Notes: generated by a model not told the origin, from the sequence alone. 64,000 bases of DNA from Acidaminococcus sp. (GCA_022482815.1 JAKVOM010000001.1:1364001-1428000); one strand, 5' to 3'. Shown: positions 50,723 to 60,821, counted from the stretch's first letter. A program made the numbers and translations.

Positions 50723-53700
50723 ATGCGGTTCCGAATGAAAAAATGGCTGCCTGTCTGTGCAATCGTTCTTGTCAGTGCTCATTTGGTTGTGTGGAAGGTC
50801 GTACTTCCCAAGGGACTTGAGCAGGCAAAACCGTTTATCGAGCAGACGGCTGAAGCATATATCAACGGAAAACTGCATATTGAAAAGATTGAAGCCAGCC
50901 CTGACTTAAGCTTTACGGTGAGGGAGGCTTCTTTGCGCGATGAAAACGGTACACTCATTGCCCATGTGCCTGCTCTGTCTTTTTACGTGAATCCCCTGCG
51001 CCTTTTGACCGGCGGAGGGGCTTTTGGCACGGTCTCCACAATTACCCTTGACCATCCCAGTGTCAATATGGTCATGGATGATCAGGATAAATGGAATGTG
51101 GAGCATTTGCTGAAGGATACGGGCAGCAGCAACACGGACTTCAAGGGACGCGTCTACATAAAAGAAGGAACGCTGAATCTTTTAACGCCCTTTGGCAGCT
51201 GGCAGGTCGGTGCAGACGGCAGTATTGATCTTGCGAGGAACCCCGACTATGGCCTGAATATCGACGTTTCCTACAAAGATCAATCCATCAGGCTGGCAGG
51301 CCTCATTAACAGCAAGGGACAAGGAGAAGTCACGGCTTCTTCCGATGCGCTGACGGTAGATGATTTCTCCGCACTGGTCGGCCATTATGTACCGCTTACG
51401 GAGACTCGCGGGAATATTCGCGGGCTTACCCTGACCTGGACCAATAATGATGAAGGCAGTCGTCTTTCAGGTAAAGTCGAGGCAGATCCATTGGAAACGC
51501 ATTACAGCTACCAGGGAAATGATTTGCCGATTCGTCTTTCCGGCGGTATTTCTTTTGATAATGCGGACCTGACCTTTGACCAGATGCAGGCTGCACTGGC
51601 CGGGCAGAACGTAACACTCAACGGGGAACTGAATATCAATGATACGAAGAATCCTGTAATGAAAGCTTTCAAAGTCACGCTTCATGACTTTGATCCGGGC
51701 GCCCTGCTGCTGGATATTCCTGTGAGCGGAGCTTTAAATGGTTCGCTGGTTCTTAATGGTTCCAGGGATGATTTGAAGGCGGACGGCGAGATTACCTCGG
51801 ATGTACTGACAGTCAAAGACTGGGAGTTTGAGCGAGTTCGTATCCCTATTGGAACGGCACCTCATACTTTTGTGATTACAAACGGTTCGGCGGATACGGC
51901 CGGCGGCCACGCTGTTATTTCTGCAACCTATGACTGGGAAAATCACGCGGCTGCGGCTTCCCTGAATTTAGATACCGTTAATATCGGTACTTTTGTGCCT
52001 AAGGCCGGAAATCTGATGGCGAGCGGCTCGCTCTATGCGGCGGGAACTTATGAAAATGAAGCCCTGTCCCTTGAAGCAATCGGGGATGACCTGACGCTTT
52101 CCTGGAACGGGCTGACGCTGCAAAATCTGAGGGCCCAGGCTGTGATTGAAAAAGACCAGATGACGGTAAACCATCTTTCCGCTTATACGAAGGACGGCGG
52201 CATCATTACGGCACAGGGAAGTCTTGCCGGTGACGCTTTGACCGGGGATGCTTATTTGACGGATATACCGATTTCTCCGTTCCTGGCCTACGCAGGCCAG
52301 GAAGGCGACGGGCTTTTGTCGGCGCACGTGATGGCCGGCGGCACGCTGGACGATCCGGAAGGCAAAGTTGCCTTTTCCCTGCGGGATGCGTCTTTTAAGG
52401 GCGTCATTACCCGGGAGGCCCACGGCATGGTCGGATGGAAAAACCATGTAGCAACCTTCATGAACGTAGAATTTAATCCGCCTCAGGGACGGCATCATCT
52501 CGATGGTACTATAGACCTTTCAGGGTCTGAGCCCATCCTTGATATGACGCTTGTTACGACAGGCGTTCGTCTTGAACCGTTCAGTGAAGCTTTCCATTCG
52601 CCGTATCCGGTGACAGGCAATCTGACGAATACCATCCAGGTGCAGGGCCCGCTGTCGAACCCGACCTTTAACGGTCATGTCCGTGCCTATGATGGTTCTT
52701 TCAATAAATTCCTGGTCGATGAAATCGCCGGGGACTATACGTATGACGGGTCGGTGCTTCAGCTTAAAAACTTCAAGATGAAGGCCCTGACTGCGGAAGC
52801 CACATTCTCCGGGCAGATTGGGCGCGATGGGCGCCTGAATCTCGGTGTGGACGCCCAGGGTGTACGGCTGCAGCGCCTGCCTTGGTTCAAGGAATATGTC
52901 GATCTGGCGGGCAGTGTCAATTTCAGCGGTGCTGTAAGCGGCACGGTTGGGAGACCTCTTTTCAACGGTGTTCTTTCTTCTGATTCGGTTTTTGTCAACG
53001 GAGAAGAATTTACCGGTGTGGCACTCAGCCTTTCCAGCAGCGGCGGCCATGTTAACGATTTTGAAGGTTCTTTCCAGCAGAAAGCCGGAGGGGATTATTT
53101 CCTGACACTGCACTTTGATTTTGACCAGAAATTATTCCAGTGGACAGCCGATGTCGAAAAGGGAAATATTCGTTCTCTCCTCAAAATTGGCGGTCTCGAT
53201 TGGAATGTAGATGGTCTCTTGTCCGGCCGGATTGAACTGAATAAAGAGGGCCGGGGAACCGGTATGACTATTATCGGCAAGGTCGAAGACGGCGTTGTGA
53301 GCGGAGTTCCGTTCTCGTCTGCTGATTTTGACCTGTTCACGAGACGTGGTTACTGGGAAATTCGCAAACTTGAAGCCCATGAGACCGGCGGCGGTATGCT
53401 GGCCGCACAAGGCAATTTCGATGTGCGCAAGAAGACGATGAATCTCGAAGTAGCCGCTAACCAGATTAATCCAAAGCTGTTGACGGTGACGATGAAGGAT
53501 CCCCCGGAAGTCGGTGGTAAGATGAATGTTGCCGCACAGCTGAAGGGCACCTTTGATGATCCGCAGGGCAACTTCTCCCTGGAAGTGAATAACGGTTCTG
53601 TCAGCGGAGTTTCCTTCGATGATATTTACGGTATGGCTACGCTGAGAAACGGCATGTTCAAGGTGGATCAGCTGCTCGCTCAGCGGGATGTCTATAAAAT

Positions 53701-55048
53701 CTCCGCTTACGGAACTTTCCCTCTGGATCTGCTGCGCAGAGAAAGCGAGAGAAGGAATCCGGGCGCACGGATGGATCTTGAATTCCATCTGGATAATGCT
53801 AACCTGGATATCCTGCCGACCATGACGAAGTATGTGCAGTGGGCTTCCGGTCCGCTGAAGGGTAATGTCTCACTGACGGGTACGCTTGAAAATTATGCGC
53901 TCGACGGGTCTGTGGATCTCGATGACGGAACGATTAAATTCCGCGGTATCAATAATACCTTTGATCACATCAAGCTCCATACTTCTTTTGAAGGCGATAA
54001 GATTTTACTCAAGGAATTTTCGGCTGTAACCGGAGATAACGGCAAAGGGTCGATTACTGCATCCGGCAACTATCAGCTGCACGGCGGTGACATGCCTTAC
54101 AGTCTGGTTATGAATGTAAAGGATGTCGAGCTGGATTCCAAGCTCATCGGCGGTAAATTTAACGGCAACTTCTCCGTTACCCAAAAAGACAGTATGCCGT
54201 TTATTTCCGGGAATGCAAAGGCGGAAGATCTCTATATCGGAATTACTTCCATTCCGGACTTTGGGCCGGGCGGTTCTCCGAAAGGACTGGATCTTAATAT
54301 TGATTTGGGCGACGACATCCATTTGCACTCTTCTTCGTTCTACGATATCTGGGCCAAAGGGAAACTTCATGTCCTGGGTACGACATCCTATCCGGAAATT
54401 GACGGCGCCATCCAGGTGACGAAGGGGAATCTCAATTATCTCAATACACCTTTCAATATCGGGTACGGCCTGGTTTCCTGGCCGAAAGCAGGAACCTTTG
54501 TTCCTTTCCTTGATATGAAGGCAATGGCACGGCTTGGTCAGTACGCCATCTTTGCTACGGCCGAAGGTCCTCTTTCCCTGGATAAACTTCATATCAGGCT
54601 CACCAGTGATCCGCCGCAGAATGAAGATACGCTGAAGCGTTTCCTGACATTGAAAACAGATAGTGAAGACTTGACGTCGGATAACTGGATGACACTGGTG
54701 GATGCCGGCATTCAGCTGAGTTATCTTTCCGATGTGGAAGATATTATCAAACAAGCTCTGCAGCTTGATGAGCTGCGTGTGTACAGCGGCAGCCTCCAGA
54801 GCGGCATTGGCTTCTCTATCAGTTCCAATCGGGCAAGCGAGGTCGTCGGTGAAGACCGGCGGCAGTACAACTGGCTGGCAGCCCGGTATTTCGGGCGCAA
54901 CCTGCGGATTGGTTACACAGCCAGCTTCGATGGACAGGATACGAGCATTTTTGCCGAATACAATCTGGGCCGGAATTGGAATTTCAGTATTTCGGAAGAC
55001 GAAGATCAGAATAAATGGTATGGGCTTCAGTATCATACAAAGTTCTGA
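50723..55048 (+). CDS. tamB: TamB/AsmA-like envelope lipid-transfer protein
   Basis: 1441 aa. One N-terminal membrane anchor (WLPVCAIVLVSAHLVVWKVV), then about 1,400 residues of repeating beta strands of the TamB groove type (repeated 'L.G.G.I' strands). The C-terminal DUF490 domain includes LNYLNTPFNIGYGLVSWPKA and ends YGLQYHTKF. Spans the periplasm and is thought to carry phospholipids to the outer membrane. Start 50723 follows GGGGAGG. bamA lies downstream. Length is normal for TamB. Confidence 0.92.
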   Translation: MRFRMKKWLPVCAIVLVSAHLVVWKVVLPKGLEQAKPFIEQTAEAYINGKLHIEKIEASPDLSFTVREASLRDENGTLIAHVPALSFYVNPLRLLTGGGAFGTVSTITLDHPSVNMVMDDQDKWNVEHLLKDTGSSNTDFKGRVYIKEGTLNLLTPFGSWQVGADGSIDLARNPDYGLNIDVSYKDQSIRLAGLINSKGQGEVTASSDALTVDDFSALVGHYVPLTETRGNIRGLTLTWTNNDEGSRLSGKVEADPLETHYSYQGNDLPIRLSGGISFDNADLTFDQMQAALAGQNVTLNGELNINDTKNPVMKAFKVTLHDFDPGALLLDIPVSGALNGSLVLNGSRDDLKADGEITSDVLTVKDWEFERVRIPIGTAPHTFVITNGSADTAGGHAVISATYDWENHAAAASLNLDTVNIGTFVPKAGNLMASGSLYAAGTYENEALSLEAIGDDLTLSWNGLTLQNLRAQAVIEKDQMTVNHLSAYTKDGGIITAQGSLAGDALTGDAYLTDIPISPFLAYAGQEGDGLLSAHVMAGGTLDDPEGKVAFSLRDASFKGVITREAHGMVGWKNHVATFMNVEFNPPQGRHHLDGTIDLSGSEPILDMTLVTTGVRLEPFSEAFHSPYPVTGNLTNTIQVQGPLSNPTFNGHVRAYDGSFNKFLVDEIAGDYTYDGSVLQLKNFKMKALTAEATFSGQIGRDGRLNLGVDAQGVRLQRLPWFKEYVDLAGSVNFSGAVSGTVGRPLFNGVLSSDSVFVNGEEFTGVALSLSSSGGHVNDFEGSFQQKAGGDYFLTLHFDFDQKLFQWTADVEKGNIRSLLKIGGLDWNVDGLLSGRIELNKEGRGTGMTIIGKVEDGVVSGVPFSSADFDLFTRRGYWEIRKLEAHETGGGMLAAQGNFDVRKKTMNLEVAANQINPKLLTVTMKDPPEVGGKMNVAAQLKGTFDDPQGNFSLEVNNGSVSGVSFDDIYGMATLRNGMFKVDQLLAQRDVYKISAYGTFPLDLLRRESERRNPGARMDLEFHLDNANLDILPTMTKYVQWASGPLKGNVSLTGTLENYALDGSVDLDDGTIKFRGINNTFDHIKLHTSFEGDKILLKEFSAVTGDNGKGSITASGNYQLHGGDMPYSLVMNVKDVELDSKLIGGKFNGNFSVTQKDSMPFISGNAKAEDLYIGITSIPDFGPGGSPKGLDLNIDLGDDIHLHSSSFYDIWAKGKLHVLGTTSYPEIDGAIQVTKGNLNYLNTPFNIGYGLVSWPKAGTFVPFLDMKAMARLGQYAIFATAEGPLSLDKLHIRLTSDPPQNEDTLKRFLTLKTDSEDLTSDNWMTLVDAGIQLSYLSDVEDIIKQALQLDELRVYSGSLQSGIGFSISSNRASEVVGEDRRQYNWLAARYFGRNLRIGYTASFDGQDTSIFAEYNLGRNWNFSISEDEDQNKWYGLQYHTKF

Positions 55049-55432
55049 TGATAATCATTGTCCGGATGAGGTTGTTTTCGAAGCGGCACTGCCGTTGCCC
55101 CATGGGGGCACTGCTGGTTCTGTGTCGGATTTTCTTTGATTCGCAGACAGCAAGATGCCAAATCAGGGTCAATGGTTTGTGCCTGCTTCTTGAAAAATAA
55201 ATATCAATATAATGTGACCTGCTTCTGCAGCTGGCCGCTTTCACAAATCCAAAGGAAGTGTTGTGGAATGATTTTTTGATTTTCTCTTTTTGTCTTGGAA
55301 AAGCCTGTTTCTTTGAATCAGAGCAAGAAACAATTGCAAAGTTTTTGTAAATATTCCGTTAAATTTCCCACCTCTTTCCGAGCGTTGACTAGTAATTTTG
55401 AGGGAGAGAGGGTATAATTAGAAGGTATAACT

Positions 55433-55497
55433 TGACCGGGCCGGGGATGCCCGGTCAGCAGGAATACTGATTTAACATTCAAAAACAAAAATCAGTA
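55433..55497 (+). promoter_or_regulatory. Structured 5' leader of bamA (two hairpins)
   Basis: TGACCGGGC/GCCCGGTCA (55433-55457) and TACTGATTT/AAATCAGTA (55465-55497), 8-base spacing, no T-run. A TATAAT at 55413-55418 lies just upstream and would place both in the bamA mRNA leader. A CTCCTCCC at 55500-55507 could mask the AGGGGG ribosome site. The rest of 55049-55564 is AT-rich with no gene. Confidence 0.45.
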
Positions 55498-55564
55498 GCT
55501 CCTCCCGGGAATCGCGGATGAGTCCATCGGTTCTCAATTTTAACCGTTAAGCAGGGGGTTATGT

Positions 55565-57823
55565 ATGAATACAAATTTGCATTGGCGCCGGCTTTCCTTA
55601 GCTGTCGCAGCGTCCTTGGTACTGGCGGCACCGGCTTATGCTGAAGTGTCCCATAGTCAGGATATTACGCTTGCTGGCCGTAAAACGACTGAAAATGCTC
55701 AAGCTCCGACTGGAACGATTACGGTTTCCCCGGAGGAAAAGGCAGCATTGGAAGCGCCGGCTACTTCGCAGGTACAAGGTACAACTACAACGACTACGAG
55801 TACCACAAGTACCGCTCAGACGAGTACTGATGCATCTCAAGCCACGGAGTCCACTTCTCAGGAAAATGGGGAGAATAAACCTGTTTACCGTGAAGTGCGC
55901 CGCAATGGTATTACCTATATCGAAAAGGTCGGTAAGGAACAACTTGAGAAGGAACATAAGGAGCAAGTTGTTGAGGATGAACAGATGCTGGCCCGTCTGC
56001 AGCAGCAGAAGGAAATCGCCGAAGCACAGCAGAAACAGGAACCTGGTCTCAGTGCCATGAACCCCGGTTCTGATGCGGCGGTTGTCAATGAATATGAAAA
56101 GCTGGCCAAGCAGGTCGCTCCGTATGAAAATCTGACAATCACAAAGATTACATTCGAAGGCAACAAGAATGAAGAAACGAGCGGTCTCAATGATGCACTC
56201 AAGATGACTGCCGGAACCAAGTTCACTTCGGCGGGCCTGCAGGATGATATCCGGTCGCTTTATGAGACGGGCTGGTTCTATGATATTGTCCCGACTTTTA
56301 ACCGCGTGCCGGAAGGTCTCCAGATTGTCTATCACGTAGCCGAAAACCCGATCTTGACGGAACTGGAAGTCGAGGGCAATACCAAGATTTCCACCCACGA
56401 TATCAAAAAAGCTATGAACCTGAAAGAAGGTCAGGTCGTTAACGCCCGTGACGTCAACATCGGCGCGCGCAAAGTCGAAAATCTTTATGCTGAGCAGGGC
56501 TATATTCTTGCTAAAGTAGCCGATGTTCGTATGCTGCCGGATGGTCATCTGATCCTGGAAGTAGCTGAAGGCGTGATTGAAGACTTCCGCGTCAAAGGCA
56601 ACACGAAGACGAAGGATTATGTAGTGATTCGTGAAATGCGCATGAAGAAGGGTGATCCTTTCAATGCCAAGCTGGCTCGCCGTTCCATGCAGAAGATTTA
56701 CAACCTGGGCTTCTTTGAAGATGTAAACATTCGTCTGAACCCGGGCCAGATGCCGAATACGGTATCGGTCGAAATTTCCGTAGTAGAACAGAGTACCGGT
56801 ACGTTTGGTATCGGTGCCGGCTACAGTGATGCTGATGGTTTCCTCGGTATGGTGACCATCGGTGATAAGAACTTCCGCGGCACCGGCGACAGCCTTAATG
56901 CCCGTTGGGAATTCGGCGGAGACGATGAAACCAATACGAACTTCGAAGTTTCTTACATCAAACCGTGGATTGACGATAAAGAAACCACGATGGCGCTCTC
57001 CTTCTATAACATGACGAACGAGTACGCCGACTATGACCGCGACGGCGACGAAATTGCCCGTTACTATAAGAAGAGAATCGGTGAAGAAATCACCTTCAGC
57101 CGCGTGACGGACAACGAATTCATTACGAACCAGATTACGTTGAAAAACCGTGATGATAAATATAAGGACACGGTCGACGGATATAACTACAACCAGTACT
57201 TTGAAGGCGTCGATGACGGCGTGTTCAAGGGCGATGATGTAGCTCACAAGAGAAGAGAGAAAAACTTCGGTACGACTCGCAGTATTACCTTTGCCCGTAT
57301 CCTCGATACGCGTGACAACATCTTTGATCCGCGCGAAGGTAAGAGAACTGCTTACTCCGTAGAATGGGCAAGCTTCGGCGGCGACTTTACCTTCGAAAAA
57401 TATCAGGCTGACTACCGGTACTATTATCGTATGGGTAAGGATAATGTCTGGGCCCTCAACCTCGGTATCGGGTATGCAAACGGCGATATGCCTTTGTCCC
57501 AGCGCTTTGCTGTCGGCGGCAGTGAATTCCTCCGCGGCTATCGTGATGACCAGTTCAAAGGCAACAGTATGCTGAAAGGCTCGCTGGAATACCGCTTCCC
57601 GATCTTCAAACAGGTACAGGGCGTTACCTTCACGGATGCCGGTTACGCCTGGAGTAAGGATTATGACGAAACCGACTTCGATCTGAGCGATTTGAAGTAT
57701 ACGGTTGGTCTGGGCCTGCGCATCAATTCTCCGCTCGGCCCGATTCGCCTGGATTACGGTTATCGTCTGGATGGTTCTGACCGCGGCGGCCGGTTCCACT
57801 TCAGCTTTGGCGGTCAGTTCTAA
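55565..57823 (+). CDS. bamA: BamA/Omp85 outer-membrane assembly protein
   Basis: 752 aa. Signal peptide (cleaved near PAYAEV), a Thr/Ser/Gln-rich linker (about 45-95) and a charged helical stretch (100-160). Three POTRA repeats follow (about 190-415; e.g. LTELEVEGNTKISTHDIKKA, EDFRVKGNTKTKDYVVI), then a 16-strand barrel with RFAVGGSEFLRGYRDDQFKG (the VRGF-like motif, here LRGY) and a C-terminal FSFGGQF. Three POTRAs rather than five, and the long linker, fit diderm Firmicute BamA. Inserts beta-barrel proteins. Confidence 0.95.
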   Translation: MNTNLHWRRLSLAVAASLVLAAPAYAEVSHSQDITLAGRKTTENAQAPTGTITVSPEEKAALEAPATSQVQGTTTTTTSTTSTAQTSTDASQATESTSQENGENKPVYREVRRNGITYIEKVGKEQLEKEHKEQVVEDEQMLARLQQQKEIAEAQQKQEPGLSAMNPGSDAAVVNEYEKLAKQVAPYENLTITKITFEGNKNEETSGLNDALKMTAGTKFTSAGLQDDIRSLYETGWFYDIVPTFNRVPEGLQIVYHVAENPILTELEVEGNTKISTHDIKKAMNLKEGQVVNARDVNIGARKVENLYAEQGYILAKVADVRMLPDGHLILEVAEGVIEDFRVKGNTKTKDYVVIREMRMKKGDPFNAKLARRSMQKIYNLGFFEDVNIRLNPGQMPNTVSVEISVVEQSTGTFGIGAGYSDADGFLGMVTIGDKNFRGTGDSLNARWEFGGDDETNTNFEVSYIKPWIDDKETTMALSFYNMTNEYADYDRDGDEIARYYKKRIGEEITFSRVTDNEFITNQITLKNRDDKYKDTVDGYNYNQYFEGVDDGVFKGDDVAHKRREKNFGTTRSITFARILDTRDNIFDPREGKRTAYSVEWASFGGDFTFEKYQADYRYYYRMGKDNVWALNLGIGYANGDMPLSQRFAVGGSEFLRGYRDDQFKGNSMLKGSLEYRFPIFKQVQGVTFTDAGYAWSKDYDETDFDLSDLKYTVGLGLRINSPLGPIRLDYGYRLDGSDRGGRFHFSFGGQF

Positions 57824-57853
57824 TAAGATTACGAGGAAGTAGGGATAAAGAAA

Positions 57854-58333
57854 ATGATAGAGTTTGCCAAGAAAAAGAATGTAAAAGTTGTTTCATTGGC
57901 AATTGCAGCAATTTTTGTCATTGGTGCTTTTGCTATTGCCGTAAGAGGAGCCGCTCTGACTGGTTCCGCCGGCGATGCAAACAACTCTGCCATTGGCAAA
58001 ATAAACTATTCTGCCGCACTGGCAGGCGCACCTGGTATGGATGAAGCCCGTACCAAGATTCAGCAGGCCGGCGAAGACGGCAGAAAAGAATATGAAGAGA
58101 AAAGTAAGGATATGAGCGATGCCGATAAGCAGCAGCTCTATACCGACATCCAAAAGAAAATCCTGGATACGCAGGAAGAAGCCATCGCACCACTGAAAAA
58201 ACAAGTGGATGAAGCGATTGTATCTGTCAGCAAGACAAAGGGCCTTATCGTAGTCGTTTCCGATAAGGCAGTTGTCTATGGCGGTACGGATGTGACACAG
58301 GATGTGCTGGCCGCTATGAAGAAACAGAAATAA
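57854..58333 (+). CDS. OmpH/Skp-like periplasmic chaperone, paralogue 1
   Basis: 159 aa. N-terminal signal anchor (VKVVSLAIAAIFVIGAFAIA), then IGKINYSAALAGAPGMDEAR and a coiled coil. The C-terminal strand VVVSDKAVVYGGTDVTQDVL is the OmpH/Skp family ending. Skp trimers hold unfolded outer-membrane proteins. Directly after bamA. Confidence 0.85.
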   Translation: MIEFAKKKNVKVVSLAIAAIFVIGAFAIAVRGAALTGSAGDANNSAIGKINYSAALAGAPGMDEARTKIQQAGEDGRKEYEEKSKDMSDADKQQLYTDIQKKILDTQEEAIAPLKKQVDEAIVSVSKTKGLIVVVSDKAVVYGGTDVTQDVLAAMKKQK

Positions 58334-58357
58334 GGACGGCGGCAGGGGGAGGCGCCT

Positions 58358-59293
58358 ATGCGAAAGCTTAAGCTTGTTTGCCTCATTATGGCAGCGGCGC
58401 TTTTTCTTGGCGGGTGCGGTGCTTTGAGCCGTTACTTGCCATTTGGGCGCCAGCCGGTCAAATTTGCTGTAGTAGATTGGGACCGCCTGGTGAAAGAACA
58501 CCCGAATTACAAAAAGTGGCAGGCTAAGCAGCAAACCTTGGAATCCGCAAAGAAAATGCGGGATAAGCAGCTTCAAAATGGGCGTCAGCAGCTTGCCATC
58601 CTGAGCAAAATGAAAAGTCTGAACACGGCCGGGAAGAATCAGTTTGCCCGTGCCAAGTTCGCGGCTCAGATTGCTGAAAAGCAGGCGCAGGAGCAGGATG
58701 CCTTGAATAAAAAACAGGAATCTTTGATGGCTGCGGCCGAAGAAAAGGTCAAGGCTGACCGGGAAGCTCTGGAAGAGGAGTACCGGGTTCCGCTCTTTAA
58801 TCTCCGTCTGAAACTTGGCACACTGAAGATGACCAAGGAGTCCCAGCAGGCACTTCTGCAGGAACAATCCGAACTGCTTGAAAAAAGGCGGCAGGCAATC
58901 GAGGCGATTGAAGCTAAAAAAAGAGCCTATATTGCAGAGCAAATGGCAGACGATGTGGCTGCCAGCAGGGCTCGTATTGCTGCCTATGGACAGTCGCTTG
59001 CCGAGGCCCAGGCAGAAAAGGATACAGGTCTCAGCCTGAAAGACGGAAAGGGATTCCAGCCCGGTGAAAAAGAGCTGGATCAGCTGATTCAGTCTATGGA
59101 TAACCAAATCCAGAAGCAGGCAGAAGAAGAACAGAAGCTGCGTGATGAAATCGACAGTGATATTCTGAGCGCCATCAAGAAAGTAAATCTGACCCGGAAA
59201 TACACCTTGATATTCCGGAATCCCCGTGCCAATATCAGTGCGGACGATATTACGGATGAGGTTAGTCTCGAGGTCAAAAAAATAGTATACTAA
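58358..59293 (+). CDS. Lipoprotein with long coiled coil, OmpH/Skp-like paralogue 2
   Basis: 311 aa. Lipobox FLGGCGALS (Cys about residue 21), then FAVVDWDRLVKEHPNYKKWQ, an OmpH-like start. A very long Lys/Gln/Glu-rich coiled coil (about 60-260) follows, and a closing strand (YTLIFRNPRANISADDITDE) as in Skp. Twice the usual Skp length. Lipid anchoring could tether the holdase to the inner or outer membrane. Confidence 0.75.
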   Translation: MRKLKLVCLIMAAALFLGGCGALSRYLPFGRQPVKFAVVDWDRLVKEHPNYKKWQAKQQTLESAKKMRDKQLQNGRQQLAILSKMKSLNTAGKNQFARAKFAAQIAEKQAQEQDALNKKQESLMAAAEEKVKADREALEEEYRVPLFNLRLKLGTLKMTKESQQALLQEQSELLEKRRQAIEAIEAKKRAYIAEQMADDVAASRARIAAYGQSLAEAQAEKDTGLSLKDGKGFQPGEKELDQLIQSMDNQIQKQAEEEQKLRDEIDSDILSAIKKVNLTRKYTLIFRNPRANISADDITDEVSLEVKKIVY

Positions 59294-59307
59294 GAGGGAT
59301 TACAAAC

Positions 59308-59712
59308 ATGAAAAAAATTTTAGCAGTTGGCATGATTGTTACCGCTTTATTTGCATTTGGCTGCGGCCGCAACCCACAGTTCGGTGTCGTGGATATGCAA
59401 AAAGTAGAAACCGAAAGTGAAGTCTTCAAGAACGCAACCAAGGAACTGCAGGAAAAAGGTAAGGCTGCAGAAGAATCCTTCAAGCAGGAAATCCAGGGTA
59501 AGAGTGAAGACGAGCAAAAGAAGATTTACACGCAGAAGAACAACGAAATGATGACTGCCAAAGCGGAAGCTCAGAACAAGGTAAAAGCAAGCTTTGAATC
59601 GGCTGTGTCTGAAGTCGCAAAGCAAAAGAACCTGAGTGCTGTCCTGATTAAGGAAGCTGTTCCTCAGGGCGGTGTTGATGTAACGGACGACGTAATCAAA
59701 GCAATGAAATAA
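59308..59712 (+). CDS. OmpH/Skp-like lipoprotein, paralogue 3
   Basis: 134 aa. Lipobox FAFGCGRN, then FGVVDMQKVETESEVFKNAT, a coiled coil and the closing LSAVLIKEAVPQGGVDVTDD, matching paralogue 1 (GGTDVTQDVL). Third consecutive Skp-like gene after bamA; ends at a terminator (59723-59746). Confidence 0.82.
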   Translation: MKKILAVGMIVTALFAFGCGRNPQFGVVDMQKVETESEVFKNATKELQEKGKAAEESFKQEIQGKSEDEQKKIYTQKNNEMMTAKAEAQNKVKASFESAVSEVAKQKNLSAVLIKEAVPQGGVDVTDDVIKAMK

Positions 59713-59722
59713 AGAATGGAAG

Positions 59723-59746
59723 GGCGAACAGGGGGTTCGCCTTTTT
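59723..59746 (+). terminator. Terminator between Skp-like genes and lpxD
   Basis: GGCGAAC agggg GTTCGCC then TTTTT. The hairpin is short, so some read-through into lpxD is likely. Confidence 0.75.
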
Positions 59747-59776
59747 CCAATTCCAAAATGAGAAAGGATGCTGAAT

Positions 59777-60808
59777 ATGGAAAAAACGCTGCAGGAACTG
59801 GCCACACTACTACATGGTACCATTGTACAGGGGGATCCGAAGATGGTAATCAGCGGAGTAAACGGCCTCGAGGAAGCACGTCCCGGAGAAATCTCTTTTG
59901 CGGTTCCTCCGTATCTGGAAGTTGCCGGACAATCAAAGGCAGGTGCTATTCTCATTCCTGAAGATGGGGAACTTAAAGGTCCGCAGGCACTGATTCGGGT
60001 AGCTAACCCGCGTGCTGCCTTTGCCGACCTGCTGACGCTGTTCCGTCCGCCTGAATCGATCGAACGGAAAGTCAGTCCCTACGCTTTTGTCCATCCTACG
60101 GCAAAAGTTGGCAGCAATGTGGCCATCATGCCTTTTGCCTATGTGGCGGAAGATGCTGAGATTGGTGATAATACCGTCATTTATCCGCACGTGTACGTAG
60201 GCCGCCACGTCAAAGTCGGCAAAGACTGCACGCTCTATCCGAGTGCTGTTGTGCGTGAAGACTGCGTACTGGGCGACCGTGTCATTCTGCAGGCAGGCTG
60301 CTCCATCGGCGGTGATGGGTTCGGTTACATTACGACGAACGGGAAGCATACCAAAGTACTGCAGACCGGTAACGTAGTATTGGAAGATGATGTGGAAATT
60401 GGCTGCAATACCTGCGTCGACCGGGCTACCGTGGACAGTACAATTGTTGGTAAGGGTACCAAAATTGATAATCTTGTTCACATTGGTCATAATGACATTA
60501 TCGGCGAAAATTGTATCCTTGTAGCTCATGTCGGTATTTCCGGCAGCGTGACCATCGGTCATAATACGACTTTTGGCGGTCAGGCTGCTACGGCAGGCCA
60601 TTTGAAAGTAGGCAGTAACTGCACGCTGGCGGCTCGTTCGGGTGTCATCAGCGACATTCCGGATAATATGGTTATGGCCGGATTTCCGGCGCAGCCGCAT
60701 CTGGAATGGCTGCGCATGATGGCTAACCAGCGTAAAATCGGTGACCTTGTTAAAAAAGTCCGCAAGCTCGAAAAAGCAATCAGCGAGCTGCAGCTGGAAG
60801 AAAAGTAA
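59777..60808 (+). CDS. lpxD: UDP-3-O-acylglucosamine N-acyltransferase
   Basis: 343 aa. N-terminal uridine-binding domain, left-handed beta helix with many hexapeptide repeats (VGSNVAIMPFAYVAEDAEIG) and the catalytic His region DNLVHIGHNDIIGENC. C-terminal helix at 320-343. Adds the second 3-hydroxyacyl chain to the lipid A precursor. Start 59777 has AAAGGA eight bases before. Confidence 0.95.
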   Translation: MEKTLQELATLLHGTIVQGDPKMVISGVNGLEEARPGEISFAVPPYLEVAGQSKAGAILIPEDGELKGPQALIRVANPRAAFADLLTLFRPPESIERKVSPYAFVHPTAKVGSNVAIMPFAYVAEDAEIGDNTVIYPHVYVGRHVKVGKDCTLYPSAVVREDCVLGDRVILQAGCSIGGDGFGYITTNGKHTKVLQTGNVVLEDDVEIGCNTCVDRATVDSTIVGKGTKIDNLVHIGHNDIIGENCILVAHVGISGSVTIGHNTTFGGQAATAGHLKVGSNCTLAARSGVISDIPDNMVMAGFPAQPHLEWLRMMANQRKIGDLVKKVRKLEKAISELQLEEK

Positions 60809-60821
60809 AAGAGGTTTTCTT

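Noticed and set aside
55598-57799. 733-residue open frame antisense to bamA, and similar long antisense frames (e.g. 2585-3832 against alr, 47779-48966 against mlaD)
   Set aside because: They lack ribosome sites and domain motifs; they arise from codon bias of the genuine gene on the other strand.
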